64,000 nt of DNA from an uncultured Balneola sp. (GTDB lineage Bacteria > Bacteroidota > Rhodothermia > Balneolales > Balneolaceae): assembly GCA_902529115.1 (NCBI GenBank), contig CABZVB010000004.1, positions 62,001 to 126,000 of the forward strand, given 5' to 3'. A program made the translations under genes and the position numbers. Positions 47,408 to 56,215 of this stretch are shown piece after piece (the stretch's first letter is position 1; every line of letters starts with the position of its first letter). The notes beneath the pieces were generated by a model that was given only the letters and a program-made list of their open reading frames with translations, was not told the DNA's origin and ran no database searches.

Positions 47408-48480
47408 TGCCTATATTATCTCGTATAGTCCTTACTTTGATCACAGCCTTATTGGTTGGCAGGATGCCCTACGCTCTAATCAACGCTCAATTTGGTGGAT
47501 ATGCTGGATCTACGCTACAATTAGGGTTTGATGCGCAGAGTGTAGCTCTTGGTGATGCGGTAAGTGCTGGGTTTAGTCGAGAAGAACGGGTAGATAGTAC
47601 CTCACTGGAAGTACAACCTTATTATAATCCTGCCCTAGCAGCAAACTATACCGCTCAAACCCATCTAAATCTTAGTGTTTTTCAATTAGGTTTAGACCGG
47701 CATTATCAGAGTGTTGGCGTACGTGTTACTCTACCACCCAAAGCCGGTTTATTTATTGGGTTAATTCGGGCTGGAGTTCAAGATATCGATACCCGAAGTT
47801 TAAGTGGTTATCCCTTAGGTATGGTATCTACCTTAGATTTTCAACTTCAATCAGCTTTCGGCATTCGGCTCAGTGAAAATATCCAAGCAGGAATTGGTTT
47901 TAAGATAAACAGAGCCGATTATCACAGCGATATGAAACCATCTACAAGCGTGGGGATGGATCTTGGCATACAGATAAAACTTAAACCTAACACCCATTGG
48001 GCATTTGTAATGCAAGATCTTTTAGCTGAGCACACATGGAACTCAGGTGAGTTATACAATCAACCACAATCAAGAAACCGAGTCGAAGCAATGCCCCTAA
48101 GGCTCAAAACAAGTTTAACTACTCTTGTGATAGGTACGCAGGTATTCGCTGAGTTTGAGATAAAGCGATTTAGCACGGAGGTTACCACAAGGGAGCTCTT
48201 CATATCAGATGGTACACCTGTTTCATACATTGAAGAGCTAGAAATGCGCTTTACACGAGCTAGTTTTCTTCGCTTAGCCGCTTCTCGATCACTACACCCA
48301 TTATTTCGTTTACATATAGGCTGGAATCGATATTTAGCGGAGCAAAATGCCAATAAATGGAGTGCGGGATTTAGCCTTGCACTGCCATTTCAACCCGCTT
48401 TGAAGGTGGATTATGGTTTTTCAACCAACCGTCATACCCTTCAATCCATGCATGTTTTTACCCTTCGATATAATTTATGA
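47407..48480 (+). CDS. PorV/PorQ-like outer-membrane protein
   Basis: 357 residues, signal peptide about 1-28 (INAQ). AQSVALGDAVSAGF followed by YYNPALAANY is the PorV/PorQ (UPF0164/DUF3308-like) pattern of an aromatic-proline segment after a glycine-rich strand. Amphipathic strands continue to a C-terminal aromatic (TLRYNL). In T9SS PorV is the shuttle that moves cargo from translocon to sortase. Here it directly follows a T9SS cargo gene (stop-start overlap), suggesting a dedicated partner. Confidence 0.7.
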   Translation: MPILSRIVLTLITALLVGRMPYALINAQFGGYAGSTLQLGFDAQSVALGDAVSAGFSREERVDSTSLEVQPYYNPALAANYTAQTHLNLSVFQLGLDRHYQSVGVRVTLPPKAGLFIGLIRAGVQDIDTRSLSGYPLGMVSTLDFQLQSAFGIRLSENIQAGIGFKINRADYHSDMKPSTSVGMDLGIQIKLKPNTHWAFVMQDLLAEHTWNSGELYNQPQSRNRVEAMPLRLKTSLTTLVIGTQVFAEFEIKRFSTEVTTRELFISDGTPVSYIEELEMRFTRASFLRLAASRSLHPLFRLHIGWNRYLAEQNANKWSAGFSLALPFQPALKVDYGFSTNRHTLQSMHVFTLRYNL

Positions 48481-48490
48481 TATTCTAACT

Positions 48491-49492
48491 ATGATTAAAG
48501 CCATCTATTTACAACGTATATACAGCTGCTTACATCTGCTTAGCCGAACTCATCGATTTTTGGTTTGTTTATTCATACTTAGCGTGGGCTTTACCAGTGC
48601 AGATGCCCAGCGCTCAGGTTTTGCCTTACTCGACATTGCTCCAAATCCTTTTGCCCTTTCTCTCTCTGAGGCAGGTAGCGCCTGGAGTCAAGGTGGAGGA
48701 AATTCTTTTGCCAATCCCTCACTATTGGTAAACTCGAAGCGGTCTTCGGTTGAGATTGGGTACACCAATTGGATTGCTGATACAAAAAATATCTTTGGCT
48801 CTTATCATAAAAAACTAGAGCAACGAGCCTTTTCCATAAGTTTTTACAGCTCTGGACTACAAGATTTAGAGCAAAGAGATGTGCCAGGTCCGTCTAATGG
48901 GTTATTTTCCATTCAATACCTTAGTATTTCTACCGCCTATGCACAGTCGTTTAGATGGTTTAATGTAGGCGCTAGTGTGCATTACCTAAGCGAAGAAATA
49001 TATCCCTATCGCTCTAATGGCTACGCATTCAATGTAGGACTATCCCGTTCTATCGCCAAAGATCGTATTCATATTGGTACCGCTGTACGTAGTTTAGGTG
49101 AAATGCAACGTTTAGACGTGAAGAAAACTCCTCTACCAAAGGCTTGGATTAGCGGATTATCCATTGGTTTATTAGAATGGAATGGAAGTAAAAATCCGGA
49201 GCTTCCAGTATTTGTGAGAACCCATTTAGACTACGTCTATCCACTTAATAATGAATCTAATTTATCACAAAATACCTTCATAAATACCGAAGCTTATGCG
49301 AGAGTAGGTGTTGAAGTACTAGTGGCAGAAACCTTACAACTCACCACGGGGTTTCGCACAGATAATACCGCGCGACCCCATTCATTTGGGGTAGGCTATA
49401 TACTCTCAGATATTCGATTCAACTATGCTATAATTCCTTTTGAGACTGGTTTTGGCACAGTACACTCGGTCGGATTACAATATTTATTTTAG
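48491..49492 (+). CDS. second PorV/PorQ-like outer-membrane protein
   Basis: 333 residues from ATG 48491 (a longer frame reading into the previous gene is rejected because the signal peptide begins after 48491). Signal peptide ends TSADAQ. SGFALLDIAPNPFALSLSEAG and GGGNSFANPSLL are like PorQ, and the protein ends VGLQYLF, a typical barrel C-terminus. It differs strongly from the previous gene product, so they are old paralogues. PorQ-like proteins help anchor PorZ or cargo in T9SS; function here inferred. Confidence 0.65.
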   Translation: MIKAIYLQRIYSCLHLLSRTHRFLVCLFILSVGFTSADAQRSGFALLDIAPNPFALSLSEAGSAWSQGGGNSFANPSLLVNSKRSSVEIGYTNWIADTKNIFGSYHKKLEQRAFSISFYSSGLQDLEQRDVPGPSNGLFSIQYLSISTAYAQSFRWFNVGASVHYLSEEIYPYRSNGYAFNVGLSRSIAKDRIHIGTAVRSLGEMQRLDVKKTPLPKAWISGLSIGLLEWNGSKNPELPVFVRTHLDYVYPLNNESNLSQNTFINTEAYARVGVEVLVAETLQLTTGFRTDNTARPHSFGVGYILSDIRFNYAIIPFETGFGTVHSVGLQYLF

Positions 49493-49524
49493 TTGAGGAC
49501 TTGATATCATCAACAGTCAAATTT

Positions 49525-50607
49525 ATGAATCTTAGCACCACTAATGCGCATTACACCAATATCACCCATTGCTATGAGGAGATATTGGATCATGAATCAG
49601 TGGTACTTGTGTTTCCACCAATAAGAAAAAATTTTTCCAAGACCGACTATCTCTATCTCTTATATGAGGATCTTTTAAAAAAGGATTCTTCCCAATATGT
49701 CGTCAAAAGTATAAATGCAATACAGCATATTTTGCTGCCTTTTTATGCTATCCGTTACCGAAAAAAAATTGCCTTACATTATCATTGGCTCGAATTTCAA
49801 GATCTAAAATCATTATTAGCTTTCCCATATAAACTATTGTGGTTTAGTATCTTTACTTTGTTCAAAAACCCTATTATTTGGACGGTTCATAACCTGGAAC
49901 CTCACGATCGTAAGTGGCTGAGCTTTCATCAATGGCTTCATAGAAAAATGGCTCAACTGACCCATAGACTACATATACACGATGAAGCCTTACTAAGCGA
50001 AACATCACACTATTTAAATGTCCCTTTGCATAGTAAAAAATGGTGCATAGTTCCCCATCCCAACTTTCCTGCAGAGCTTAAAGACCGCAAACTCTCTATT
50101 AGCAAACTAAATGAACGCTACTCTGCCAACATACCAGTAAATGCCACAACTATTCTGTTATTTGGCAACATAAGTGCCTATAAAGGCATATTGGAGTTTA
50201 TTAAGGGGATGATAGGGTATTTAAACAGAAAGAAGTGGGGTGATGTTATTCATATTATAATAGCGGGGCCTGTAAAAAAAGGACAATCAGGGTATCATAA
50301 TCGTATCAAAACCACCATCTCAGCGTCTCCAGAATATTTTAGTTATCTCCCTTATTTTTTTCCAGAGGATGAATACCCATACCTACTGTCCGCATCGGAT
50401 TACTGCCTCTTTAATTATAAAAGTATACATACTTCGGGAGGTCTAATGATGGCATTATCCTACCATAGAAAGGTGATTGCACCTAATATTGGTATATTCT
50501 CAAGCCAAAAAGATAATTCGGATGTGCAACTATTTAATGATGAAGAGGAACTTCATCAGATAATAAATCAAATATGGAATCGTCACTCTAAGCCGGGATA
50601 TGAGTAG
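49525..50607 (+). CDS. glycosyltransferase (GT-B, GT4-like)
   Basis: About 360 residues. Start ATG 49525 is preferred; TTG 49501 adds eight residues. HYHWLEF and IIWTVHNLEPHD are N-domain motifs of GT-B enzymes; ILLFGNISAYKG and SADYCLFNYKSIHTSGGLMMAL form the nucleotide-sugar-binding C-domain. No signal peptide, so it works at the cytoplasmic face of the inner membrane. Sugar unknown. The next gene (flippase) overlaps by 8 bases. Confidence 0.75.
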   Translation: MNLSTTNAHYTNITHCYEEILDHESVVLVFPPIRKNFSKTDYLYLLYEDLLKKDSSQYVVKSINAIQHILLPFYAIRYRKKIALHYHWLEFQDLKSLLAFPYKLLWFSIFTLFKNPIIWTVHNLEPHDRKWLSFHQWLHRKMAQLTHRLHIHDEALLSETSHYLNVPLHSKKWCIVPHPNFPAELKDRKLSISKLNERYSANIPVNATTILLFGNISAYKGILEFIKGMIGYLNRKKWGDVIHIIIAGPVKKGQSGYHNRIKTTISASPEYFSYLPYFFPEDEYPYLLSASDYCLFNYKSIHTSGGLMMALSYHRKVIAPNIGIFSSQKDNSDVQLFNDEEELHQIINQIWNRHSKPGYE

Positions 50608-52099
50608 CATTAGCCAGAAAGTAGCGAGTTTAGCCTTTGGTGACCTAGTAACTAGGGGCTTAGGCTTTGTAAGCAGTATGGTGCTTGCACGTGCTCTAGG
50701 ACCGGAAAGTTATGGGATCTGGACAACGGCTTTAGCGATTTTTAGTTATTTATTGTGGTTTTCTGATCTTGGCATAATGCAGTTAGGTACCAGAGAAGTA
50801 GCAACAGAAGGCCAAAGGCGCTTCTATAGTACCGCAGAACTATTTTTAGGCAAGCTTATATGGGCTATATGTGCGATGATCATTTTATTTTTATTTGCAC
50901 CATTTTTACCCTATTCGGAAGAAATTAATACTCTGGTATGGCTTTTACTTTTTAGTCTAATACCATACGCCTTACATACTGAGTGGATATTTTTGGGGAA
51001 GCAGGAATTTCTGACCTTACAAAGTATTAAAGCGGCTCAGGCGACTGTATTTTTTGCCCTAATAGTATATGGCATTCAACGCGCAGATGATCTTGAAAAA
51101 TTACCCGTGTATTATGGACTTTCGGTCGGGCTAGCCTCCCTTCTACTATGGACTGTTAGTATGTTCAAACGGTATTTAGTGATTTCACCCTCCGCCCTGA
51201 CCCTAGATTTAATTAAAAGATTATATTCTATTCTAAAAGAATCCTTACAACTAGGAATTGGTTGGGTAGGGAGTCAAATTATTCTTCTCTTCCCTCCACT
51301 TATATTTGCATTGTTCTATAGCGATGCATTTGTGGGATGGTACGGGGCTGCCCTTCGCATAATCATGTTATACATGGTATTAGATCGTATATTTGTGCAA
51401 TTATTACTCCCAAATCTGGCAAATGGTTGGGATAAAGAGATTTCGGCTAATAGTATAAGCACTACGCTAGAGCAGGCTTATCGCTACCATACCTTACTAG
51501 GGTTATTAGGGAGTTTTGCGGTACTATTTTTAGCACCTATCATTATTCCCCTGATCTATGGGGATCTATACAGAGAAAGTATATCCATGCTTCAATTACT
51601 CTCCCCAGTGTTGTTCTTAACATTTCAAAATAGTGTATTTGCGACCTCCTTAATTGCCGCACAGCAAAGTACATACTATTTAAAAGCCAACCTATTTGGT
51701 GGTCTTTTTAGCGCAATACTCATTATTGCAGGAAGTTATGTATTATATAGTAATGCCCCTTATGCCCCCTTACTCATTGTACTTAGTGAAGGTATTATGA
51801 TGTACCTAGCATACTATTATTTCAATAAGTATACCTTACCGATGGTCAAGTTTTGCTTTTATCCCATGTTCCTGGCCTTAGCTATCGGATTTCTATGCTA
51901 TCTCTGGTTAATGGGGAACTCTGTGTTATTGAGTTTCTTTAATTATCCACCGAATGATTTCCTTAGCTCATTACCCCGTTGGTTTAAGATCTCACTTACC
52001 ATGGTATTGGCATTCATTCCACTGGTGCTGACAAAAACAATAAAAAGATCGGATTGGAACACCATTCTAGAATTAATGATGCATAAACCTAAGACATAA
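50600..52099 (+). CDS. oligosaccharide flippase (Wzx/MATE-like)
   Basis: 499 residues with about 12-14 membrane segments. The start SQKVASLAFGDLVTRGLGFVSSMVLARALGPESYGIW is the MVF/polysaccharide-export-family N-terminus (RfbX/MurJ superfamily). It would turn undecaprenyl-linked oligosaccharide to the periplasmic side. Together with two glycosyltransferases it implies a surface glycan made here, but no Wzy polymerase, ligase or initiating phosphosugar transferase is in the window. Confidence 0.85.
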   Translation: MSSISQKVASLAFGDLVTRGLGFVSSMVLARALGPESYGIWTTALAIFSYLLWFSDLGIMQLGTREVATEGQRRFYSTAELFLGKLIWAICAMIILFLFAPFLPYSEEINTLVWLLLFSLIPYALHTEWIFLGKQEFLTLQSIKAAQATVFFALIVYGIQRADDLEKLPVYYGLSVGLASLLLWTVSMFKRYLVISPSALTLDLIKRLYSILKESLQLGIGWVGSQIILLFPPLIFALFYSDAFVGWYGAALRIIMLYMVLDRIFVQLLLPNLANGWDKEISANSISTTLEQAYRYHTLLGLLGSFAVLFLAPIIIPLIYGDLYRESISMLQLLSPVLFLTFQNSVFATSLIAAQQSTYYLKANLFGGLFSAILIIAGSYVLYSNAPYAPLLIVLSEGIMMYLAYYYFNKYTLPMVKFCFYPMFLALAIGFLCYLWLMGNSVLLSFFNYPPNDFLSSLPRWFKISLTMVLAFIPLVLTKTIKRSDWNTILELMMHKPKT

Positions 52100-52104
52100 A
52101 CGCT

Positions 52105-53703
52105 ATGGATAAGGATAGAATACATAACTTAGGTATAGGTGTTTTCGGACTAAGTTCTGCCTTAGCTTCCTTACTGGATAGTATTGGGGTCAATTATAGG
52201 GAGCTTAGGGTTGATGAAGCATCACAATATTCCTATTCCGTATTTATTGTGCATCGACCTCTAAGTCGCCATGAGCAAGATTGGCTTGAAACTCAACAGC
52301 AAAGCGGTGATAAGTTAGCTGTACTTTTTACCTTAGAATCTGGTTCACAGCCCGCTAACATATCCGTGCAAAAACGTTATTGTCGTAGTGTGCATAGCCC
52401 TGATTTATTTGAGGGACCACTCAGTCATCTATGCATGATTGATTGCTATGCAAAAGTAACTTTTTATGATGGTAAACAAGATATACGTGGAATATGCTTT
52501 GTAGATAAAAAGAATAGCCAAGCCTTTGAGCAGTCCATCTATTTGGGCATTCCTATTGAGGCCTTGTCTCAGTTTTCATATACTCGCAAAGTGTTTCCAA
52601 GCCCAACAGGTCATAGGCCCAATGAATTGGTTTCACGCTCGCATGTTGGTCATCTACAACATCTCATTAGCTATGCTATCGAACAGTTATTTTATTCCAT
52701 TGATTTACCCTATCTAAGTAAGTGGCGATTCCCAACATCAAAACCAATAATCACCCTCCGCATTGACAGCGATTTTGGTACACAGGAATCCTTACGAACT
52801 CTATATGAACTGGCAGATTCATATTCTGCTATTCTGACCACCTTTCTTCATGTAAAAGCTCATGAAGATTGGCTCGATTGGTTTGCTCAATGGTCGAATC
52901 ACGAACATGCCCTACATGGCTACGAGCATGCGCATATCTCCTCTTCGTATCCACTCTATCAAGATGTTGAGAATGGGTATCAGGCGATGACACAAGCTGG
53001 AATTACGCCTAAAGGCTATGCTGCTCCCTATGGCATTTGGAGCAAACAGCTATCGAAAGCATTAGATACATACCCCTTTATGTATAGCTCAGAATTTACG
53101 CATGGATATGATGGTTTACCCTATATGATACAAGCTCCAATATCCAACAGCGATGATGCAATGAATCAACGTTTGCAAATACCTGTTCATCCAATTTGCA
53201 CGGGGAGTCTTCACCGGTATCAAGCTACAGAATCTGATTTTACTGCTTACTTTAAAAGCTACATGGATACCCAGTATGGATTGCAACAACCATTGATGCT
53301 ATATCATCATCCATTGCAGCCTGGTTTAGCAAGTATTGAGTATATTCTTAAATATGCCCAAGAACTAGGGTTACAATGGCTATCTTATCGTGATTGGAGC
53401 GCATTTTGGACTCATAGAGCTACAGAACAATGCAATATTTACTACCATAAATCAAGCAAACAATTACGTGCAGAGGATCAGACAAATCTATTGTATGAAT
53501 TGAAGCAAGATAGTCGGGGCTTCGCTATTATAGAACCCAATGATTGGGATTCTCAAAAAAAACTTCTAATAAATACACTAACATTCCGAAACATACCGTG
53601 CGAAACCATGGTAGACGAGAAATTTCTGCAAGATCGCTTTTCGAAAAAATGGCTCATTTGGAAGGAAACAATAATTCAGCATAGAAGTAGAATCCGCTTA
53701 TGA
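52105..53703 (+). CDS. divergent polysaccharide deacetylase-like (CE4) protein
   Basis: 532 residues. An N-terminal about 200-residue region without recognised fold precedes a NodB-like part: RIDSDFG (D221, D223), HGYEH (H271, H275, the metal-binding HxxxH) and GYAAPYG (304-310). The last is the RxPYG motif with Arg replaced by Ala306. The metal triad therefore seems present while the catalytic-acid partner is altered. The remaining part (to about 440) has YHHPLQPG, like the last CE4 His motif. No signal peptide. Glycan deacetylation is possible, but a carbohydrate-binding or altered activity is as likely. The next gene overlaps by 4 bases. Confidence 0.6.
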   Translation: MDKDRIHNLGIGVFGLSSALASLLDSIGVNYRELRVDEASQYSYSVFIVHRPLSRHEQDWLETQQQSGDKLAVLFTLESGSQPANISVQKRYCRSVHSPDLFEGPLSHLCMIDCYAKVTFYDGKQDIRGICFVDKKNSQAFEQSIYLGIPIEALSQFSYTRKVFPSPTGHRPNELVSRSHVGHLQHLISYAIEQLFYSIDLPYLSKWRFPTSKPIITLRIDSDFGTQESLRTLYELADSYSAILTTFLHVKAHEDWLDWFAQWSNHEHALHGYEHAHISSSYPLYQDVENGYQAMTQAGITPKGYAAPYGIWSKQLSKALDTYPFMYSSEFTHGYDGLPYMIQAPISNSDDAMNQRLQIPVHPICTGSLHRYQATESDFTAYFKSYMDTQYGLQQPLMLYHHPLQPGLASIEYILKYAQELGLQWLSYRDWSAFWTHRATEQCNIYYHKSSKQLRAEDQTNLLYELKQDSRGFAIIEPNDWDSQKKLLINTLTFRNIPCETMVDEKFLQDRFSKKWLIWKETIIQHRSRIRL

Positions 53704-54773
53704 GTCAGGTATATCGCATTGGTATCTTAGCGCCAACGAGTATTTCACTGGTTAATGGAGGGGTTCGGACTCAAATTAACCAAACCGCAGAAGCGCTGCA
53801 GTGTTTAGGCCATGAAATTGTCTGGGTACACAGTAGTGAAGATTTACCGGCTATAGATATTCTACATGTATTTGTGGCGAGCAGTGAACATTGGGGATTT
53901 TTGCGCCAATTTAAAACACGGTCTCTTTCAAGCAATCAAAAAAAGATTCCAATTGTTTTATCACCGATATTTTTTGCTCCCAAAAAAATTGCTTTAACCA
54001 AATTCAAATTACGCATTGAATCGATAGTTGGTACATTTTTTAGCGGCATTAGCTCCGAATACGGTATTAAAAAACAAGTATGCCAACTAGCTGATGTGAT
54101 CCTGCCTAATACGCAGGCAGAAATGAATCAAATTAGGCAGTTATTTGATATCCCCCACCATCATATGCATGTGATACCTAATGGTGTAGAAACACGGTTT
54201 TTGAAGGCTGAAAGTACTGAATTTGTGCAGCTTTATGGACTAAAAGATTTTGTTTTATTTGTAGGCCAGGCGTCATCAACCCGAAAGAATGTACTTAGAC
54301 TGCTTGAGATAGCACCAAGTTTAGATGCTCCCTTGGTACTTATTGGTGATGTAGGATCCGATGAATACAGCCAACAATGTGCAGAATTAATTAAGCGCAA
54401 CAATGTGCTTCATCTACCGACCCTGGAACATCATTCTACCCTTTTAGCTTCTGCATATGCTGCAGCAAAGGTGTTTGTTCTACCATCCCTTTATGAAACC
54501 CCCGGGATAGCCGCTATGGAAGCGGCACTTGCAGGATGTGCTGTGGTAATAACTAAAAATGGTGGCACGAAAGAGTATTTTAAAGAGATGGCAAGCTATA
54601 TAGATCCACTTGATAGTACATCCTTACTTACTTCTATTAATAAACAATTACACACTAAAAACGAAGAACTCAAAGTTCAAAACAACCTCTTGAAAAACCA
54701 CATTGCTTCCCATTATAGCTGGGATAGCGTCGGTAAAATGACTTTAGCGGCCCATTACTCGCTGCTCAGGTGA
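53700..54773 (+). CDS. GT4-family glycosyltransferase
   Basis: 357 residues, GT-B fold. NGGVRTQINQTAEALQ is the N-domain loop, VIPNGVETRF the hinge strand, FVGQASSTRKN the beta-strand starting the C-domain, and SLYETPGIAAMEAALAG the E-x7-E nucleotide-sugar motif, so a retaining enzyme. Last gene of the cluster. Its last 30 bases overlap the convergent pssA. Confidence 0.85.
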   Translation: MSQVYRIGILAPTSISLVNGGVRTQINQTAEALQCLGHEIVWVHSSEDLPAIDILHVFVASSEHWGFLRQFKTRSLSSNQKKIPIVLSPIFFAPKKIALTKFKLRIESIVGTFFSGISSEYGIKKQVCQLADVILPNTQAEMNQIRQLFDIPHHHMHVIPNGVETRFLKAESTEFVQLYGLKDFVLFVGQASSTRKNVLRLLEIAPSLDAPLVLIGDVGSDEYSQQCAELIKRNNVLHLPTLEHHSTLLASAYAAAKVFVLPSLYETPGIAAMEAALAGCAVVITKNGGTKEYFKEMASYIDPLDSTSLLTSINKQLHTKNEELKVQNNLLKNHIASHYSWDSVGKMTLAAHYSLLR

Positions 54774-55553
54774 AAAATACTCTCTTAGCCCATCAATTAT
54801 TCCTTTCAAAATATAGATCAGTATTACGGACATGAGTCCTAACTCTCTAAATAGTAAAATGAGCACAAAATATCCTAAAAATAGAAAGGATTTGAACCCA
54901 TTTTGTTGAAAAGAAGTACGGTCCATTTTTGGAATTTTATCGAAGGGTAAAGTGCTTAACATAAGTACCGACAGTAGAATAATTATAGGTCCTAAAACAC
55001 TACTAACACCATTACGAAACATATCAAACAGTTCGAGTTGATGATGGAAGCTCAAATAAAAAGCCGCTAAAATAATAGCAAGTGATGGTATTGGTAAGCC
55101 AATAAAATGATGATTATTAGGGGTAAGGCGGGTATTTACGTTGAATCGAGCTAGTCGAACAGCTCCACACATGGCCGGTACAGCACTAGTTAGCATCCCC
55201 AGAAATTGAAATTCATGTAAAGCGAATGTATAAATAAGGAAAGAAGGTGCAACTCCAAAAGAAACAATATCACTCAGTGAATCTAGTTCTACCCCAAAAT
55301 CACTATCTGCGTTGGCTAATCGAGCAACATATCCATCCATTACATCAAAAAAACCTGCCGCTACAATAAACCAAGCTCCTCGAAACAATTCTCCTTCGGA
55401 AACAGCCACAATTGATAGGAAGCCAGAGAATAGATTCATTAAAGTGAAAAAGCTGGGTACCGCAATCTTATGATTTATTGGAGGCTTTGACATCTTTTTT
55501 ACTAGCCTCTTTTGTTTAAAACTCTGATATCTATGTTGAATAGGATACTTCAT
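54744..55553 (-). CDS. pssA: CDP-diacylglycerol-serine O-phosphatidyltransferase
   Basis: 269 residues, about 7 membrane segments. The CDP-alcohol phosphatidyltransferase motif DGx2ARx8Gx3Dx3D is seen complete in DGYVARLANADSDFGVELDSLSD read in parts. It makes phosphatidylserine, decarboxylated by the upstream Psd. Its ATG shares a base with the psd stop (TAATG). An internal start at the Met of MSKPPINHK is possible. Convergent overlap of 30 bases with the glycosyltransferase gene. Confidence 0.93.
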   Translation of the reverse strand: MKYPIQHRYQSFKQKRLVKKMSKPPINHKIAVPSFFTLMNLFSGFLSIVAVSEGELFRGAWFIVAAGFFDVMDGYVARLANADSDFGVELDSLSDIVSFGVAPSFLIYTFALHEFQFLGMLTSAVPAMCGAVRLARFNVNTRLTPNNHHFIGLPIPSLAIILAAFYLSFHHQLELFDMFRNGVSSVLGPIIILLSVLMLSTLPFDKIPKMDRTSFQQNGFKSFLFLGYFVLILLFRELGLMSVILIYILKGIIDGLREYFSPEQRVMGR

Positions 55554-56215
55554 TATTTGGCTAATTTAGCAATAATAGAATGCCCTGCAACTACTTTATC
55601 CCCATTCTTAACAAGTATATTTGCTGATCGCGGAACTACGACATCCATTCTACTACCAAATTTCATAAGCCCAAAACGTTTAGCTCTTTCTAGGGTATCT
55701 CCCTCACGAATGTAATAGACAATCCGACGAGCTAAAAACCCAGTGATTTGTCTAAATAAAATCATTTGTCCAGATGTGTGTTTAACTCCAAATTTTGCTT
55801 GCTCATTATCCATTGTTGCTCGATCATCCCAGGCCATTAAGTATTCTCCTGTTTGATAGACAAGATATTCCAGAACCCCACTAACTGGGATTCTATTAAT
55901 ATGAACATTTAAGGGAGACAGAAAAATACTTATTTGAATGGCCTCCTGCTCCATGTATTCGACGGTTTCTACCTCTTTAACCACCACAACTTTTCCGTCA
56001 GCTGGCGATAAAATGTCTTCATCTGACAAATTAGTTGGTGGTATGCGCTCCGGATCGCGGAAGAAATAAATACTTAGGAACCAAATTGGAAGTAGTATAG
56101 TGGTTAGAATAAATGTGGGCACTAAAAGTAAAAAATACCAACTCAGACTTATAGTGACGATCGTAACTGATCCCACCAATGCAATAGTGGGAATACCTTC
56201 ATGCGCTATTTTCAT
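55553..56215 (-). CDS. psd: phosphatidylserine decarboxylase
   Basis: 220 residues, the short PSD-A type. Two N-terminal membrane segments (about 10-50), then LSPADGKVV and FLSPLNVHINRIP, both family hallmarks, and near the C-terminus MKFGSRMDVVVP, where the GS bond is self-cleaved to give the pyruvoyl group. With PssA it makes phosphatidylethanolamine. Start and stop each overlap the neighbour by one base. Confidence 0.95.
   Translation of the reverse strand: MKIAHEGIPTIALVGSVTIVTISLSWYFLLLVPTFILTTILLPIWFLSIYFFRDPERIPPTNLSDEDILSPADGKVVVVKEVETVEYMEQEAIQISIFLSPLNVHINRIPVSGVLEYLVYQTGEYLMAWDDRATMDNEQAKFGVKHTSGQMILFRQITGFLARRIVYYIREGDTLERAKRFGLMKFGSRMDVVVPRSANILVKNGDKVVAGHSIIAKLAK

Noticed and set aside
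44992-54773. Prophage or insertion-sequence origin of the accessory cluster
   Set aside because: No integrase, transposase, direct repeats or tRNA at its edges.
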